Shown: positions 1 through 5,838, numbered from the stretch's first letter. The stretch: 7,207 nt of DNA from Actinomycetota bacterium (GCA_005885015.1 VAYG01000068.1:1-7207); one strand, 5' to 3'. Made by a program: numbers and translations. The notes: generated from the letters alone by a model not told the origin.

Positions 1-1043
1 GCTGGAGCTGGTCGAGGGGATGCGCTTCGACAAGGGCTACATCTCGCCCTACTTCATCACCGACCCTGAGCGGATGGAGGCGGTGCTGGAGGAGCCCTAC
101 ATCCTGCTGGCGAACAGCAAGATCAGCGCGGTCAAGGACCTCCTGCCGATCCTTGAGAAGGTCATGCAGACCGGTAAGCCGCTGGTCGTGATCGCCGAGG
201 ACGTGGAGGGCGAGGCCCTCGCCACCCTGGTGGTCAACAAGATCCGGGGGACCTTCCGCAGCGTTGGGGTCAAGGCTCCCGGCTTCGGTGACCGGAGGAA
301 GGCCATGCTCCAGGACATGGCCATCCTCACCGGGGGGCAGGTCATCTCCGAGGAGGTCGGCCTGAAGCTGGAGAACGTCAAGCTCGACCTGCTGGGGAGC
401 GCCCGCAAGATCGTGGTGACCAAGGACGACACCACCGTCGTGGAGGGGGGTGGTTCGGCCGACGAGATCAAGGGCCGGATCAACCAACTCCGACTACGAC
501 CGGGAGAAGCTCCAGGAGCGCCTGGCCAAGCTCTCCGGGGGGGTGGCGGTCATCCGCGTGGGCGCGGCCACCGAGGTCGAGCTCAAGGAGAAGAAGCACC
601 GCATCGAGGACGCCGTCCAGACGACCAAGGCCGCCGTCGAGGAAGGCATCGTTCCGGGCGGAGGAGTCGCCCTGCTCGCCGCCCAGGAGGCCCTGGAGAA
701 GCTGGACCTCACTGGCGACGAGGCCACAGGCGGCCGGATCGTGCAGGGGGCCCTGGAGGCACCGCTCAAGCAGATCGCGCACAACGCCGGCCTGGAGGGC
801 GGCGTGGTGGTGGAGAAGGTGCGCACGCTGGACTCCGGATGGGGCCTGAACGCCGACACGGGGGAGTACGTCGACATGTTCAAGGGGGGAATCGTCGACG
901 CCGCCAAGGTCACCCGCTCTGCCCTCCAGAACGCGGCCTCCATCGCCGGGCTGTTCCTGACGACCGAGGCACTGGTGGCAGAGAAGCCCGAAAAGGAGAA
1001 GATGCCGGCCATGCCGGGCGGCGGCGGGGACATGGACTTCTAG
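1..1043 (+). pseudogene. groEL: Chaperonin GroEL (Hsp60), 5' end outside window, internal frameshift
   Basis: This is the ATP-dependent 60-kDa chaperonin that folds cytosolic proteins in a double-ring cage with GroES. The window opens inside the apical domain: reading from base 2, LELVEGMRFDKGYISPYF matches the region near residue 190 of the E. coli protein. The apical domain continues with AEDVEGEALATLVVN and KAPGFGDRRKAMLQD. The first frame is good to about base 484 (GRIN). The rest lies in another frame, from about base 486 (NSDYDREKLQERL), and includes RIEDAV with the Asp equivalent to E. coli Asp398, EEGIVPGGGVALL, and a C-terminus ending GGGGDMDF. About nine residues normally found between these blocks (Q-I-R-x-E-I-E-N type) are missing, so roughly 23-26 bases appear deleted. 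Either the gene is broken or the assembly has an error here. The left frame stays open far downstream, which is only an effect of high GC. A terminator follows. Identity is certain; the status as a pseudogene is inferred. Confidence 0.9.
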
Positions 1044-1065
1044 TCCAAACATCCCGCGACGAGGC

Positions 1066-1100
1066 CGAAAGGGGACCCTCTGAGAGGGGGTCCCCTTTCG
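1066..1100 (+). terminator. Strong hairpin terminator after groEL
   Basis: GAAAGGGGACCC (1067-1078) is perfectly complementary to GGGTCCCCTTTC (1088-1099). The stem extends to about 15 pairs with one G-T pair and a TGAGA loop. The flanking A3 and T3 sit inside the stem, and only a short T run (ATTTCC) follows. The hairpin lies 23 bases after the groEL stop and before the end of the convergent membrane-protein gene, so it could stop transcription from both sides. The weak T tract is the main reservation. Confidence 0.8.
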
Positions 1101-1138
1101 ATTTCCATGGCCCTCCGGCTCGGCGTGCCGGTCTGGGG

Positions 1139-1567
1139 CTAGGCGGCGGCGCGCCGTTCCCGCGACTCGAAGTGCGGGCTGATGGTCCGGGGCTCCGACG
1201 TCGCTGCGGCCAGGAACAGATAGATGCCGCCGAGGACGATCATGGCCTCCATGGCACCGGCCAGCGTGTCGAGCAATCCGACGGCCTCGGGCATCCCGGG
1301 GTCTGGGCCCACGGGAAGCCCCGCCGTCCGCGACAGCGCCCAGATCCCGATGGTCACCGCGCTCACGATGACCCCGGCCAGCACCACGACCGTGTTCGGC
1401 TTGGCCAGGATCGCTCCTCCCCACACGACCTGGAACAGGCCGAGGCCGAGAAAGAACGCGCCGAACAACGTGGATTCCTGGAGGTGTTGGGGGGTCACGA
1501 TGAAGTGGATGACCGCAGCGCCGAAGGAGGCCAGAGCCAGGGTCACCCGGATCGGGGTTCCGTTCAT
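1139..1567 (-). CDS. Small four-helix membrane protein of unknown function
   Basis: A 142-residue protein with four hydrophobic segments at about residues 7-25, 32-54, 57-78 and 96-122, and a short charged C-terminal tail (SRERRAAA). The first helix ends in HFIVTPQHLQES and the second begins LFGAFFLGLGLFQVVWGG. This pattern of a His before a short loop, then LFG-FF---QVVW, is one I recall from uncharacterised actinobacterial inner-membrane proteins; no biochemical role is known to me. The start at base 1567 is chosen over longer upstream readings because AAGGAGAGG ends three bases before the ATG, an excellent Shine-Dalgarno, and because the hydrophobic part starts directly after it. It converges on groEL, with the terminator between them, and is divergent from the split-barrel gene. 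A heme, quinone or ion-binding role for the conserved His residues is only a guess. Confidence 0.82.
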   Translation of the reverse strand: MNGTPIRVTLALASFGAAVIHFIVTPQHLQESTLFGAFFLGLGLFQVVWGGAILAKPNTVVVLAGVIVSAVTIGIWALSRTAGLPVGPDPGMPEAVGLLDTLAGAMEAMIVLGGIYLFLAAATSEPRTISPHFESRERRAAA

Positions 1568-1570
1568 GAG

Positions 1571-1579
1571 CCTCTCCTT
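1571..1579 (-). promoter_or_regulatory. Shine-Dalgarno deciding the membrane-protein start
   Basis: On the minus strand the bases read AAGGAGAGG, followed by CTC and then ATG. The GGAG core lies six bases from the start codon. This is by far the best ribosome binding site in the window and fixes the start at base 1567. Further upstream, TACCCT (bases 1603-1598 on the minus strand) could be a -10 element with a leader of about 24 bases, but no matching -35 element is seen. Confidence 0.75.
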
Positions 1580-1697
1580 GGGGTCCGGGGCTTGCAGAGG
1601 GTACGCGCGGCCCGTGGAAGACGATTCCCCCCCGGTCAGATCCTCACGCTTGCCTGGAGGCGGAATCCCTGCCGATCGTCCCGACGGGCAGCCGCGG

Positions 1698-1703
1698 TAA
1701 CGT
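1698..1703 (+). promoter_or_regulatory. Possible -10 element, near-leaderless promoter of the split-barrel gene
   Basis: TAACGT fits the TAnnnT -10 pattern and ends nine bases before the ATG at 1713. Transcription would then start within a few bases of the start codon. No Shine-Dalgarno is visible between them, which fits leaderless translation. No good -35 hexamer lies 16-18 bases upstream, so support is spacing and context only. Confidence 0.4.
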
Positions 1704-1712
1704 CTCGTCGCG

Positions 1713-2195
1713 ATGGACTGGTCGGGATTCGCCGCGGCCGCGCCAGACCTCGCCGACATGGCCCGGCGACGGTTCGCCGAGAACCGGCTGGGGCTGATCG
1801 GCACCCTGCGGGCGGACGGGTCCCCTCGCATCAGCCCGATCGAGGTCTTCTTCTCGGACGGGCAGCTGATGCTCGGGATGATGTGGCGGTCGAGGAAGGC
1901 GCTGGACCTGTTGCGGGACCCCCGGGTCGTGGTCCACACGGCGGCGTGCGATCCGGATGGGGTCGAAGGCGACCTCAAGGTCTACGGCCGGGCCGTGGAC
2001 GTCCCGGACGCGGGAGCCCGGACCCGGTATGGGGACGTCCTCGAGGAGCGGATCAAGTGGCGGCCCTCCGAGCCCTTCCATCTGTTCGCCCTGGACGTCG
2101 AGAGCGCCGGCTATATCCGGTTCGGGAAGGATCCGCTGGCCATGCGGTGGAATCCATCGGAGGGTTTCGCGCGGATCAGGCACCCGGACCAATGA
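1713..2195 (+). CDS. Pyridoxamine 5'-phosphate oxidase-like split-barrel flavoprotein
   Basis: A 160-residue protein of the PNPOx-like split-barrel superfamily, whose members bind FMN, F420 or heme as small dimers. The fold signature is clear. After an N-terminal helix (ADMARRRFAENRLGLIGTL) comes the strand pair RADGSPRISPIEVFFSDGQLMLGM (about residues 33-56), then SRKALDLLRDPRVVVHTA (60-77), where this fold normally contacts the cofactor phosphate, and then LKVYGRAVDV (88-97). It lacks the C-terminal region typical of true PdxH, so it is not expected to make pyridoxal phosphate. Similar actinobacterial proteins include F420- or FMN-dependent reductases and many of unknown substrate; I cannot choose between the cofactors from sequence. 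The ATG at 1713 follows a -10-like TAACGT and no Shine-Dalgarno. Its stop codon overlaps the start of the phosphatase gene (ATGA), so the two are very likely one transcript. Confidence 0.85.
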   Translation: MDWSGFAAAAPDLADMARRRFAENRLGLIGTLRADGSPRISPIEVFFSDGQLMLGMMWRSRKALDLLRDPRVVVHTAACDPDGVEGDLKVYGRAVDVPDAGARTRYGDVLEERIKWRPSEPFHLFALDVESAGYIRFGKDPLAMRWNPSEGFARIRHPDQ

Positions 2196-3007
2196 GCCCG
2201 CCGGCGTCCGGTGCCGACTCCCGGCAGCTCCTTCGCCAGGCCGAGGAGGCTGCCGCGTTAGGAGGGCGGATCGTGGCGTCGCGGTTCGGCCGCCCCGGTG
2301 CCCACGTCGAGGCGAAGGGCCGAACGGGGGACTGGGTCAGTACGGTCGATCGGGAGAGCGAGGCTGCGATCCGAGACTTCCTCCAACACGCCACCCCGGA
2401 CATCTCCGTGCTGGCCGAGGAGGGAGGGGGCCGGCGGGGCGAGGCGTACTGGGCCGTGGATCCGCTCGACGGCACGACCAACTTCCTGTTGGGCTTCCCG
2501 GTCGTGGCCGTGTCGGTCGCCCTGGTCCAGGACGAACAGCCGTCCGTCGCGGCGGTCCGGGCCCCTCTCCTCGGCCTCTCCTTCTCAGCGGCGCGGGGCC
2601 GTGGAGCCTGGTGCGATGGAGACCGGATGCGAGTGAGCGAGAGGCCCGTGGCCCGTGCCATCGTGGCCACGGCCCTCCCGTTCCGGGACCGCTCGATCCT
2701 TCCCCGGTATCTGCCGGTGCTGGAGGCCGTCTTCGACCGCGTGGAGGACATCCGGCGGCCCGGAGCGGCCGCGCTGGATCTCGCCTGGGTCGCCGCCGGG
2801 GTGTTCGACGGCTACTTCGAGCTGAACCTGTCCGTGTGGGACGTCGCGGCCGGTGCGCTGCTGGTGCAGGAGGCTGGTGGCGCCGTCACGGACTGGGATG
2901 GAGGTTCGAACTACCTGTCCGGAAACGTAATGGCCGGCTCCCCGGCGACCCACGCCGTGCTGTTGGCGGCCGCGGCGAACGTCGCTACGGACGCCCCGCG
3001 CCGGTGA
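2192..3007 (+). CDS. Inositol monophosphatase family phosphatase
   Basis: A 271-residue Mg2+-dependent phosphatase of the inositol monophosphatase / SuhB / HisN-type / CysQ superfamily, of usual length. Signatures appear in order. GDWVSTVDRESE (46-57) matches the usual GD-VT-VD segment. LAEEGGG (74-80) supplies the metal-binding Glu. WAVDPLDGTTNF (87-98) carries the two catalytic metal Asp residues, 90 and 93. WDVAAGALLVQEAGG (216-230) carries Asp217. RRPGAAALDLAWVAAG (188-203) matches the family's RR-GSAALDL-YVA-G block. The substrate cannot be assigned: inositol-1-phosphate, histidinol-phosphate and PAP phosphatases all share these motifs. In actinobacteria, inositol phosphatases feed phosphatidylinositol and mycothiol synthesis, which is a possible but unproven role. 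The ATG overlaps the preceding stop (ATGA) without its own strong Shine-Dalgarno, suggesting translational coupling. The 3' end overlaps the convergent NlpC/P60 gene by 23 bases. Confidence 0.93.
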   Translation: MSPPASGADSRQLLRQAEEAAALGGRIVASRFGRPGAHVEAKGRTGDWVSTVDRESEAAIRDFLQHATPDISVLAEEGGGRRGEAYWAVDPLDGTTNFLLGFPVVAVSVALVQDEQPSVAAVRAPLLGLSFSAARGRGAWCDGDRMRVSERPVARAIVATALPFRDRSILPRYLPVLEAVFDRVEDIRRPGAAALDLAWVAAGVFDGYFELNLSVWDVAAGALLVQEAGGAVTDWDGGSNYLSGNVMAGSPATHAVLLAAAANVATDAPRR

Positions 3008-4052
3008 ACACATCCCACCAGTAACGGCTGATCGACTCGAGCGTCACCGAACCGCCCGGGTGGGTCGCATGGATCATGGCTCCGTGGCCGATGTACATGG
3101 CCACGTGTGAGATCGGGTGGTAGAAGAACAGGAGATCCCCCGGTCGCAGGTCCGCCCGGGAGACGTGCGCCACCGTGTCGTACTGGGCCGCGGATGAGTG
3201 GGGCAGGGAGACGCCGGCCTGGGCCCACGACCACATGGTGAGCCCGGAGCAGTCGAATCCCTCCTCGGGGCTGGCCCCGCCCCACTTGTACCGAACGCCG
3301 ATCACCGAGTGCGCGGCCTTCACCGCGACGGCCGCCCCGGAGGCCGGGGGGGGAGACGGGGGCGGAGGTGGTGGTGACGGCGGCGGCCCCCCGCCACCGC
3401 CGGGGTCCCTGTCCTGGCTCGGCTGCGAGAGGATCTTCGCCACGGCCGGCTTCGACAGCTCCTTCTGGAGCCTGGCGACGAGCGCTTGCTGGGCGGCGAT
3501 GGCGCTCTCGATCTGAGAGCGGTTCGCCGATAGGACCCGTAGCGCGGCGATGCGATCGTTCACGGCCATCCGGAGCTGGGCCGACGCGCGGGCAGCCGCC
3601 TCCCGAGCCGCTTCTGCCTGGATGGCGGCGTCGACGTCGCTCTGGGCCACGCTGTTCAGGAACTCGAGGCTGTCGCTGAAGTCCGTCAGCGTGGTGGCGC
3701 CCAGGATCACGTCGATGCCGGACCCGGCGCCCTCGTAGGCAAGCCGTGCCCGTTCCCCGAGCGTCTCATTGGCCCGCTGGGCGGTCGCGTGGGCCCGGTC
3801 GGCCGCGACCCGGGCGTCGGCGAGCCGTCCTTCGACCTGGTGGAGCTTGATCCGGGCCTGATCGAAGTTCTCCACGAGGACGTCCAGGCGATGGTTCAGC
3901 CCGGCGAGCTTCGCCCTGGCGTCCTGGAGGTCCTGCTGGGTGGGCCGGGCCGAGGAGACCGCGACGTTGCCGAGGAGGAAGGCGCTGGCGAGGAGCGCGG
4001 CCATCATCAGCCGCGCTGCTGGCGGGCGCCGGATCGCTCTCGTCCCTCGCAT
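2985..4052 (-). CDS. Secreted coiled-coil NlpC/P60 peptidoglycan hydrolase (RipA/RipC/CwlO-like)
   Basis: A 355-residue exported cell-wall endopeptidase. Residues 1-35 form a signal peptide: several Arg, then a hydrophobic core LMMAALLASAFLLG, with cleavage near SSA-RP. Residues 38-205 are a long Ala/Gln/Arg-rich coiled coil, interrupted by GAGSGIDVILGATTLTDFSDSLEFL (108-132), a segment typical of PcsB/CwlO/RipC N-terminal domains. A Gly/Pro linker follows (about 217-238, runs of G and P). The C-terminal NlpC/P60 domain has catalytic Cys268 (GFDCSG), His316 (SHVAMYIG) and His328 (MIHAT), plus the usual RPGDLLFF. Family members cut D-Glu to diamino-acid peptide bonds; in relatives, the coiled coil binds FtsX or restrains the enzyme. 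The start at 4052 is preferred because a strong promoter places the transcript start near 4077, downstream of the alternative ATG at 4079. There is no visible Shine-Dalgarno. The convergent phosphatase gene overlaps its 3' end. Confidence 0.92.
   Translation of the reverse strand: MRGTRAIRRPPAARLMMAALLASAFLLGNVAVSSARPTQQDLQDARAKLAGLNHRLDVLVENFDQARIKLHQVEGRLADARVAADRAHATAQRANETLGERARLAYEGAGSGIDVILGATTLTDFSDSLEFLNSVAQSDVDAAIQAEAAREAAARASAQLRMAVNDRIAALRVLSANRSQIESAIAAQQALVARLQKELSKPAVAKILSQPSQDRDPGGGGGPPPSPPPPPPSPPPASGAAVAVKAAHSVIGVRYKWGGASPEEGFDCSGLTMWSWAQAGVSLPHSSAAQYDTVAHVSRADLRPGDLLFFYHPISHVAMYIGHGAMIHATHPGGSVTLESISRYWWDVFTGAGRP
3346..3405. repeat. Low-complexity G-rich tract encoding the Gly/Pro linker
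   Basis: The plus strand carries runs of eight G (3346-3353) and five G (3358-3362), many GG steps, and GGGG (3402-3405). It encodes, on the minus strand, the Gly-then-Pro linker between the coiled coil and the NlpC/P60 domain. Such tracts are prone to length change and may fold into a G-quadruplex, though only three runs reach three or more G. Confidence 0.6.
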
Positions 4053-4059
4053 AACAAAC

Positions 4060-4077
4060 GGGCTGCCGTGGCAGCCC
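4060..4077 (-). promoter_or_regulatory. Perfect 5'-UTR hairpin before the coiled-coil NlpC/P60 gene
   Basis: GGGCTGCC and GGCAGCCC form a perfect 8-bp inverted repeat with two central bases. On the minus strand it lies eight bases or less from the ATG at 4052 and begins almost exactly where transcription from the adjacent promoter should start. The mRNA would therefore begin with a stable stem-loop. It may protect the 5' end, restrict ribosome access, or act on the DNA as a protein-binding site; the sequence does not decide between these. Confidence 0.65.
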
Positions 4078-4083
4078 ATCCGG

Positions 4084-4112
4084 AGACTATGTGGGGACCG
4101 GGCCCGTGTCAA
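4084..4112 (-). promoter_or_regulatory. Sigma-70-type promoter of the coiled-coil NlpC/P60 gene
   Basis: On the minus strand, TTGACA (4112-4107) is a perfect -35 hexamer. It is followed after exactly 17 bases by TAGTCT (4089-4084), which matches the TAnnnT -10 pattern of actinobacterial housekeeping promoters. The start of transcription would be near base 4077, giving a leader of about 25 bases before the ATG at 4052. This is the best promoter in the window. Confidence 0.75.
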
Positions 4113-4137
4113 ACGCCCGATCATGTCTTTGCCTGTG

Positions 4138-4143
4138 TACGCT
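4138..4143 (+). promoter_or_regulatory. Possible -10 element of the receiver gene
   Basis: TACGCT (TAnnnT), preceded by TGTG, lies eleven bases before the ATG at 4155. Transcription would start only a few bases from the start codon, and no Shine-Dalgarno is visible. There is no good -35 match, so this is a weak call resting on position and on the same arrangement at two other genes here. Confidence 0.35.
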
Positions 4144-4154
4144 GCGACACGGCG

Positions 4155-4523
4155 ATGGCGAAGAAGCGGATCCTGTTCATCGACAACCGGCCCGAGCACG
4201 TCCGGCAGCCCGTCCTGCGGCTCCAGCTGGCGGGGTATCGCGTGGACGAAGCCCCGAGTGGTGAGGCGGGGCTCAAGGCGCTGGGGTCGCGCCGGTACGA
4301 CCTCCTGATCCTGGACTCGGAGCTTCCCAACGAGGACGGGTGGGACGTGCTCAAAGCTGTCCGAAAGGATCCGGAGCAGAAGCACCTGAAGGTTGTCGTG
4401 CTGATGGCTCCGAAGGGGGAGACGGCCCAGCTCGTCCTGGTCCCGGTGGACGCCGAGCTGCGCCGGCCGTTCACGCTTCGGGAGCTCATCGGGGCCGTGG
4501 AACGGGTGATCGGCCAAGCCTGA
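4155..4523 (+). CDS. Stand-alone, degenerate response-regulator receiver domain
   Basis: A 122-residue protein made only of a CheY-like receiver domain, with no output domain. The first strand KKRILFID is followed by Asn where receivers usually have a second acidic residue (Asp10-Asn11). The phospho-acceptor Asp54 is present in DLLILDSELPNEDGWDVL. The usual Thr/Ser after strand 4 appears to be Met84 (VVVLMAPKG), and the usual Lys of the K-P motif is Arg104 (ELRRPFT, residues 101-107). So the acceptor Asp remains, but the acidic pair, the switch Thr/Ser and the Lys are all altered. Such proteins often work as phosphorylation-independent or poorly phosphorylated adaptors. No histidine kinase is in the window. 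It lies between two secreted NlpC/P60 hydrolase genes, divergent from one and convergent with the other, so it need not be co-expressed with either. The start at 4155 gives the normal beginning of the fold; the reading frame extends upstream but not as recognisable protein. Confidence 0.87.
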   Translation: MAKKRILFIDNRPEHVRQPVLRLQLAGYRVDEAPSGEAGLKALGSRRYDLLILDSELPNEDGWDVLKAVRKDPEQKHLKVVVLMAPKGETAQLVLVPVDAELRRPFTLRELIGAVERVIGQA

Positions 4524-4547
4524 TCGGGCCTGATCGCGCCTGTCCGG
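4518..4547. repeat. Three imperfect 10-bp tandem repeats at the end of the receiver gene
   Basis: GCCTGATCGG, GCCTGATCGC and GCCTGTCCGG stand end to end. The first contains the receiver stop codon TGA; the other two lie in the 43-base gap to the convergent SLH-NlpC/P60 gene. A GATCGGCC / GGCCTGATC partial inverted repeat (4508-4535) overlaps them and could fold into a weak hairpin, but there is no T run to make a standard terminator. Confidence 0.5.
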
Positions 4548-4566
4548 GTGGCTGCTCGGTTCTCGC

Positions 4567-5799
4567 TCAGGGGCCGACGGCCGGATCGCCCCCGAGGCCA
4601 CTCCCCTGCTCGCTCCCGCGCATCGGGAGACGGCGTTCCGGCCCCGTGTAGGCCTTCAGCGACCGACCCCACACGAAGTGGTCGTAGTACCAGCCGCTGG
4701 CCACCCAGGCGAGCTGTGGCCCTCCGCCGGTGGAGTGTGACATCCAGCCGTTGCCCAGGAAGATCCCCACATGGTCGACGTCCGCCGCGGTGTGCCCCCC
4801 GTTCGACGCGAAGAACATGAGATTGCCGGGCAGCAGGTTGGCGAAGGACACGTGGGTGGCGGCCGCTGCCGCCATGTCACGGCTGACGCGCTCGCCCACG
4901 TGCCAGCCGACGTAACTCGGGTGGAACTGCGCGGCGTTGTAGTTCGACTCGTTTCTCTTGAGCGTCCACCACACCCACCCCGAGCAATCCATGCCCCCCT
5001 GCGGTTGGTAACCGCAGCAGTAACCCGGCGGGCTCTTCACCTTCCACTCACCGGCCCAGATGTACGGGTACCCCTCCTGGTTGATCATGTACTGGGTGAA
5101 GGCCTGCACGACGGGCGTGACCACTGGGAGCGTGACGTCGTCGAAGATGGACGCCCCGTCGATCTTCCACTGCGGCAGCGTCAGGGCCTTCCAGATCGAA
5201 TAGGCGATCTCGTCCCGAGGGACGTACGAGGTCTTCTGCAGATCCTTCGTCTCGTCGGTGTGGTTGTAATGCAGCCCCAGCCACCTGGCCAGCTGCATCT
5301 CGGCGAACTTCTCAGGGATCGAGTACTTGGTCCCGTCTTCCTGGTGGATGTTGGAGAGACCGGCGATCGGATCCCACAGGCCCATGGCCCGGACCAGAAC
5401 GCGGTCGAAGGTGCTGGACATGATCTGGTCGTCCGGCCCGAACCGGCCGTCGCCGTACCGGGCGATCCATGAGAGCTTCACGGCGACGTTGGCGAACGGA
5501 TAGAACGGGTCGCCGTCGAGGAGGTCGGGGAAGTGGATGGTGGGGTCGACCGGTTCCTCCGGGGCGTAGATCTTCACCAGGGTTCGCACGACGAGCTTGC
5601 GACGCTCGTTGGTCCGGGGCTGGAAAACCGTGGGGCCGTAATCCTGCATCCACAAGTTGTCCGTTGCCATGTACTTGATCGCCGTGTAGTCCCAGTAATT
5701 GGTTGGGACATCGTCGAAAGCGAATGCTGCGCGGGCCGGAATGAGCAATCCGAGGACCAGGGCCGCCGCCAGGGCGAGGCGTAGGGGGAGCGGCCGCAT
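4567..5799 (-). CDS. Secreted SLH-repeat protein with C-terminal NlpC/P60 domain
   Basis: A 410-residue exported protein. Residues 1-27 are a signal peptide (MRPLPLRLALAAALVLGLL, cleavage near AFA-FDD). S-layer-homology-like repeats follow. The first (28-80) begins FDDVPTNYWDYTAIKYM and continues FQPRTNERRKLVVRTLVKIY. The second (about 90-140) has FPDLLDGDPFYPFANVAVKLSWI and FGPDDQIMSSTFDRVLVRAMGL, and a weaker third lies around 165-220. SLH repeats usually anchor proteins to cell-wall polymers. The C-terminal domain (about 242-383) is NlpC/P60-like: YPYIWAGEW, catalytic Cys272 in GGMDCSGW, His343 in DVDHVGIFLGNG and probably His355 in MSHST, with LLPGNLMFF replacing the common PGDL. An insert with two adjacent Cys (GYCCGY, 259-264) precedes the catalytic Cys. 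Probably a wall-anchored peptidoglycan hydrolase. The ATG at 5799 puts the signal peptide at the N-terminus; no Shine-Dalgarno is seen, and a palindrome covers this start. Confidence 0.88.
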   Translation of the reverse strand: MRPLPLRLALAAALVLGLLIPARAAFAFDDVPTNYWDYTAIKYMATDNLWMQDYGPTVFQPRTNERRKLVVRTLVKIYAPEEPVDPTIHFPDLLDGDPFYPFANVAVKLSWIARYGDGRFGPDDQIMSSTFDRVLVRAMGLWDPIAGLSNIHQEDGTKYSIPEKFAEMQLARWLGLHYNHTDETKDLQKTSYVPRDEIAYSIWKALTLPQWKIDGASIFDDVTLPVVTPVVQAFTQYMINQEGYPYIWAGEWKVKSPPGYCCGYQPQGGMDCSGWVWWTLKRNESNYNAAQFHPSYVGWHVGERVSRDMAAAAATHVSFANLLPGNLMFFASNGGHTAADVDHVGIFLGNGWMSHSTGGGPQLAWVASGWYYDHFVWGRSLKAYTGPERRLPMRGSEQGSGLGGDPAVGP

Positions 5800-5810
5800 A
5801 CCACTGGTAT
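5798..5810. promoter_or_regulatory. 13-bp perfect palindrome over the SLH-NlpC/P60 start codon
   Basis: ATACCA and TGGTAT flank a single central C. The palindrome includes the start codon of the minus-strand SLH-NlpC/P60 gene and lies in the 52-base divergent gap to the DNA glycosylase gene. Its size and AT-richness, in very GC-rich surroundings, resemble a small repressor operator. No second copy was noticed, so the role is speculative. Confidence 0.4.
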
Positions 5811-5838
5811 CGACCGGGGCCCCGCGAGCCTTGAGCAA

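Noticed and set aside
1713..2195. True pyridoxamine 5'-phosphate oxidase (PdxH)
   Set aside because: The protein is short and lacks the C-terminal region typical of PdxH; only the general split-barrel fold is supported.
20..3007. A continuous 995-residue open reading frame joining groEL to the phosphatase
   Set aside because: Only its two ends are real protein. The middle, about 485-2191, is Arg/Gly/Pro-rich shadow translation of GC-rich DNA across the groEL C-terminus, the membrane-protein gene and the split-barrel gene.
3346..3405. A regulatory G-quadruplex or tandem repeat array
   Set aside because: The G-richness is explained by coding for a Gly/Pro linker, and only three G runs reach three or more bases.
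3789..4154. N-terminal extension of the receiver protein
   Set aside because: The upstream in-frame stretch is antisense to the coiled-coil hydrolase and has no recognisable domain. The receiver fold begins properly at 4155.
4053..4154. A c-di-AMP (ydaO-type) riboswitch upstream of the NlpC/P60 gene
   Set aside because: Such riboswitches often precede wall-hydrolase genes in actinobacteria, but this gap is only about 100 bases, already holds the promoter, and the predicted leader is about 25 bases.
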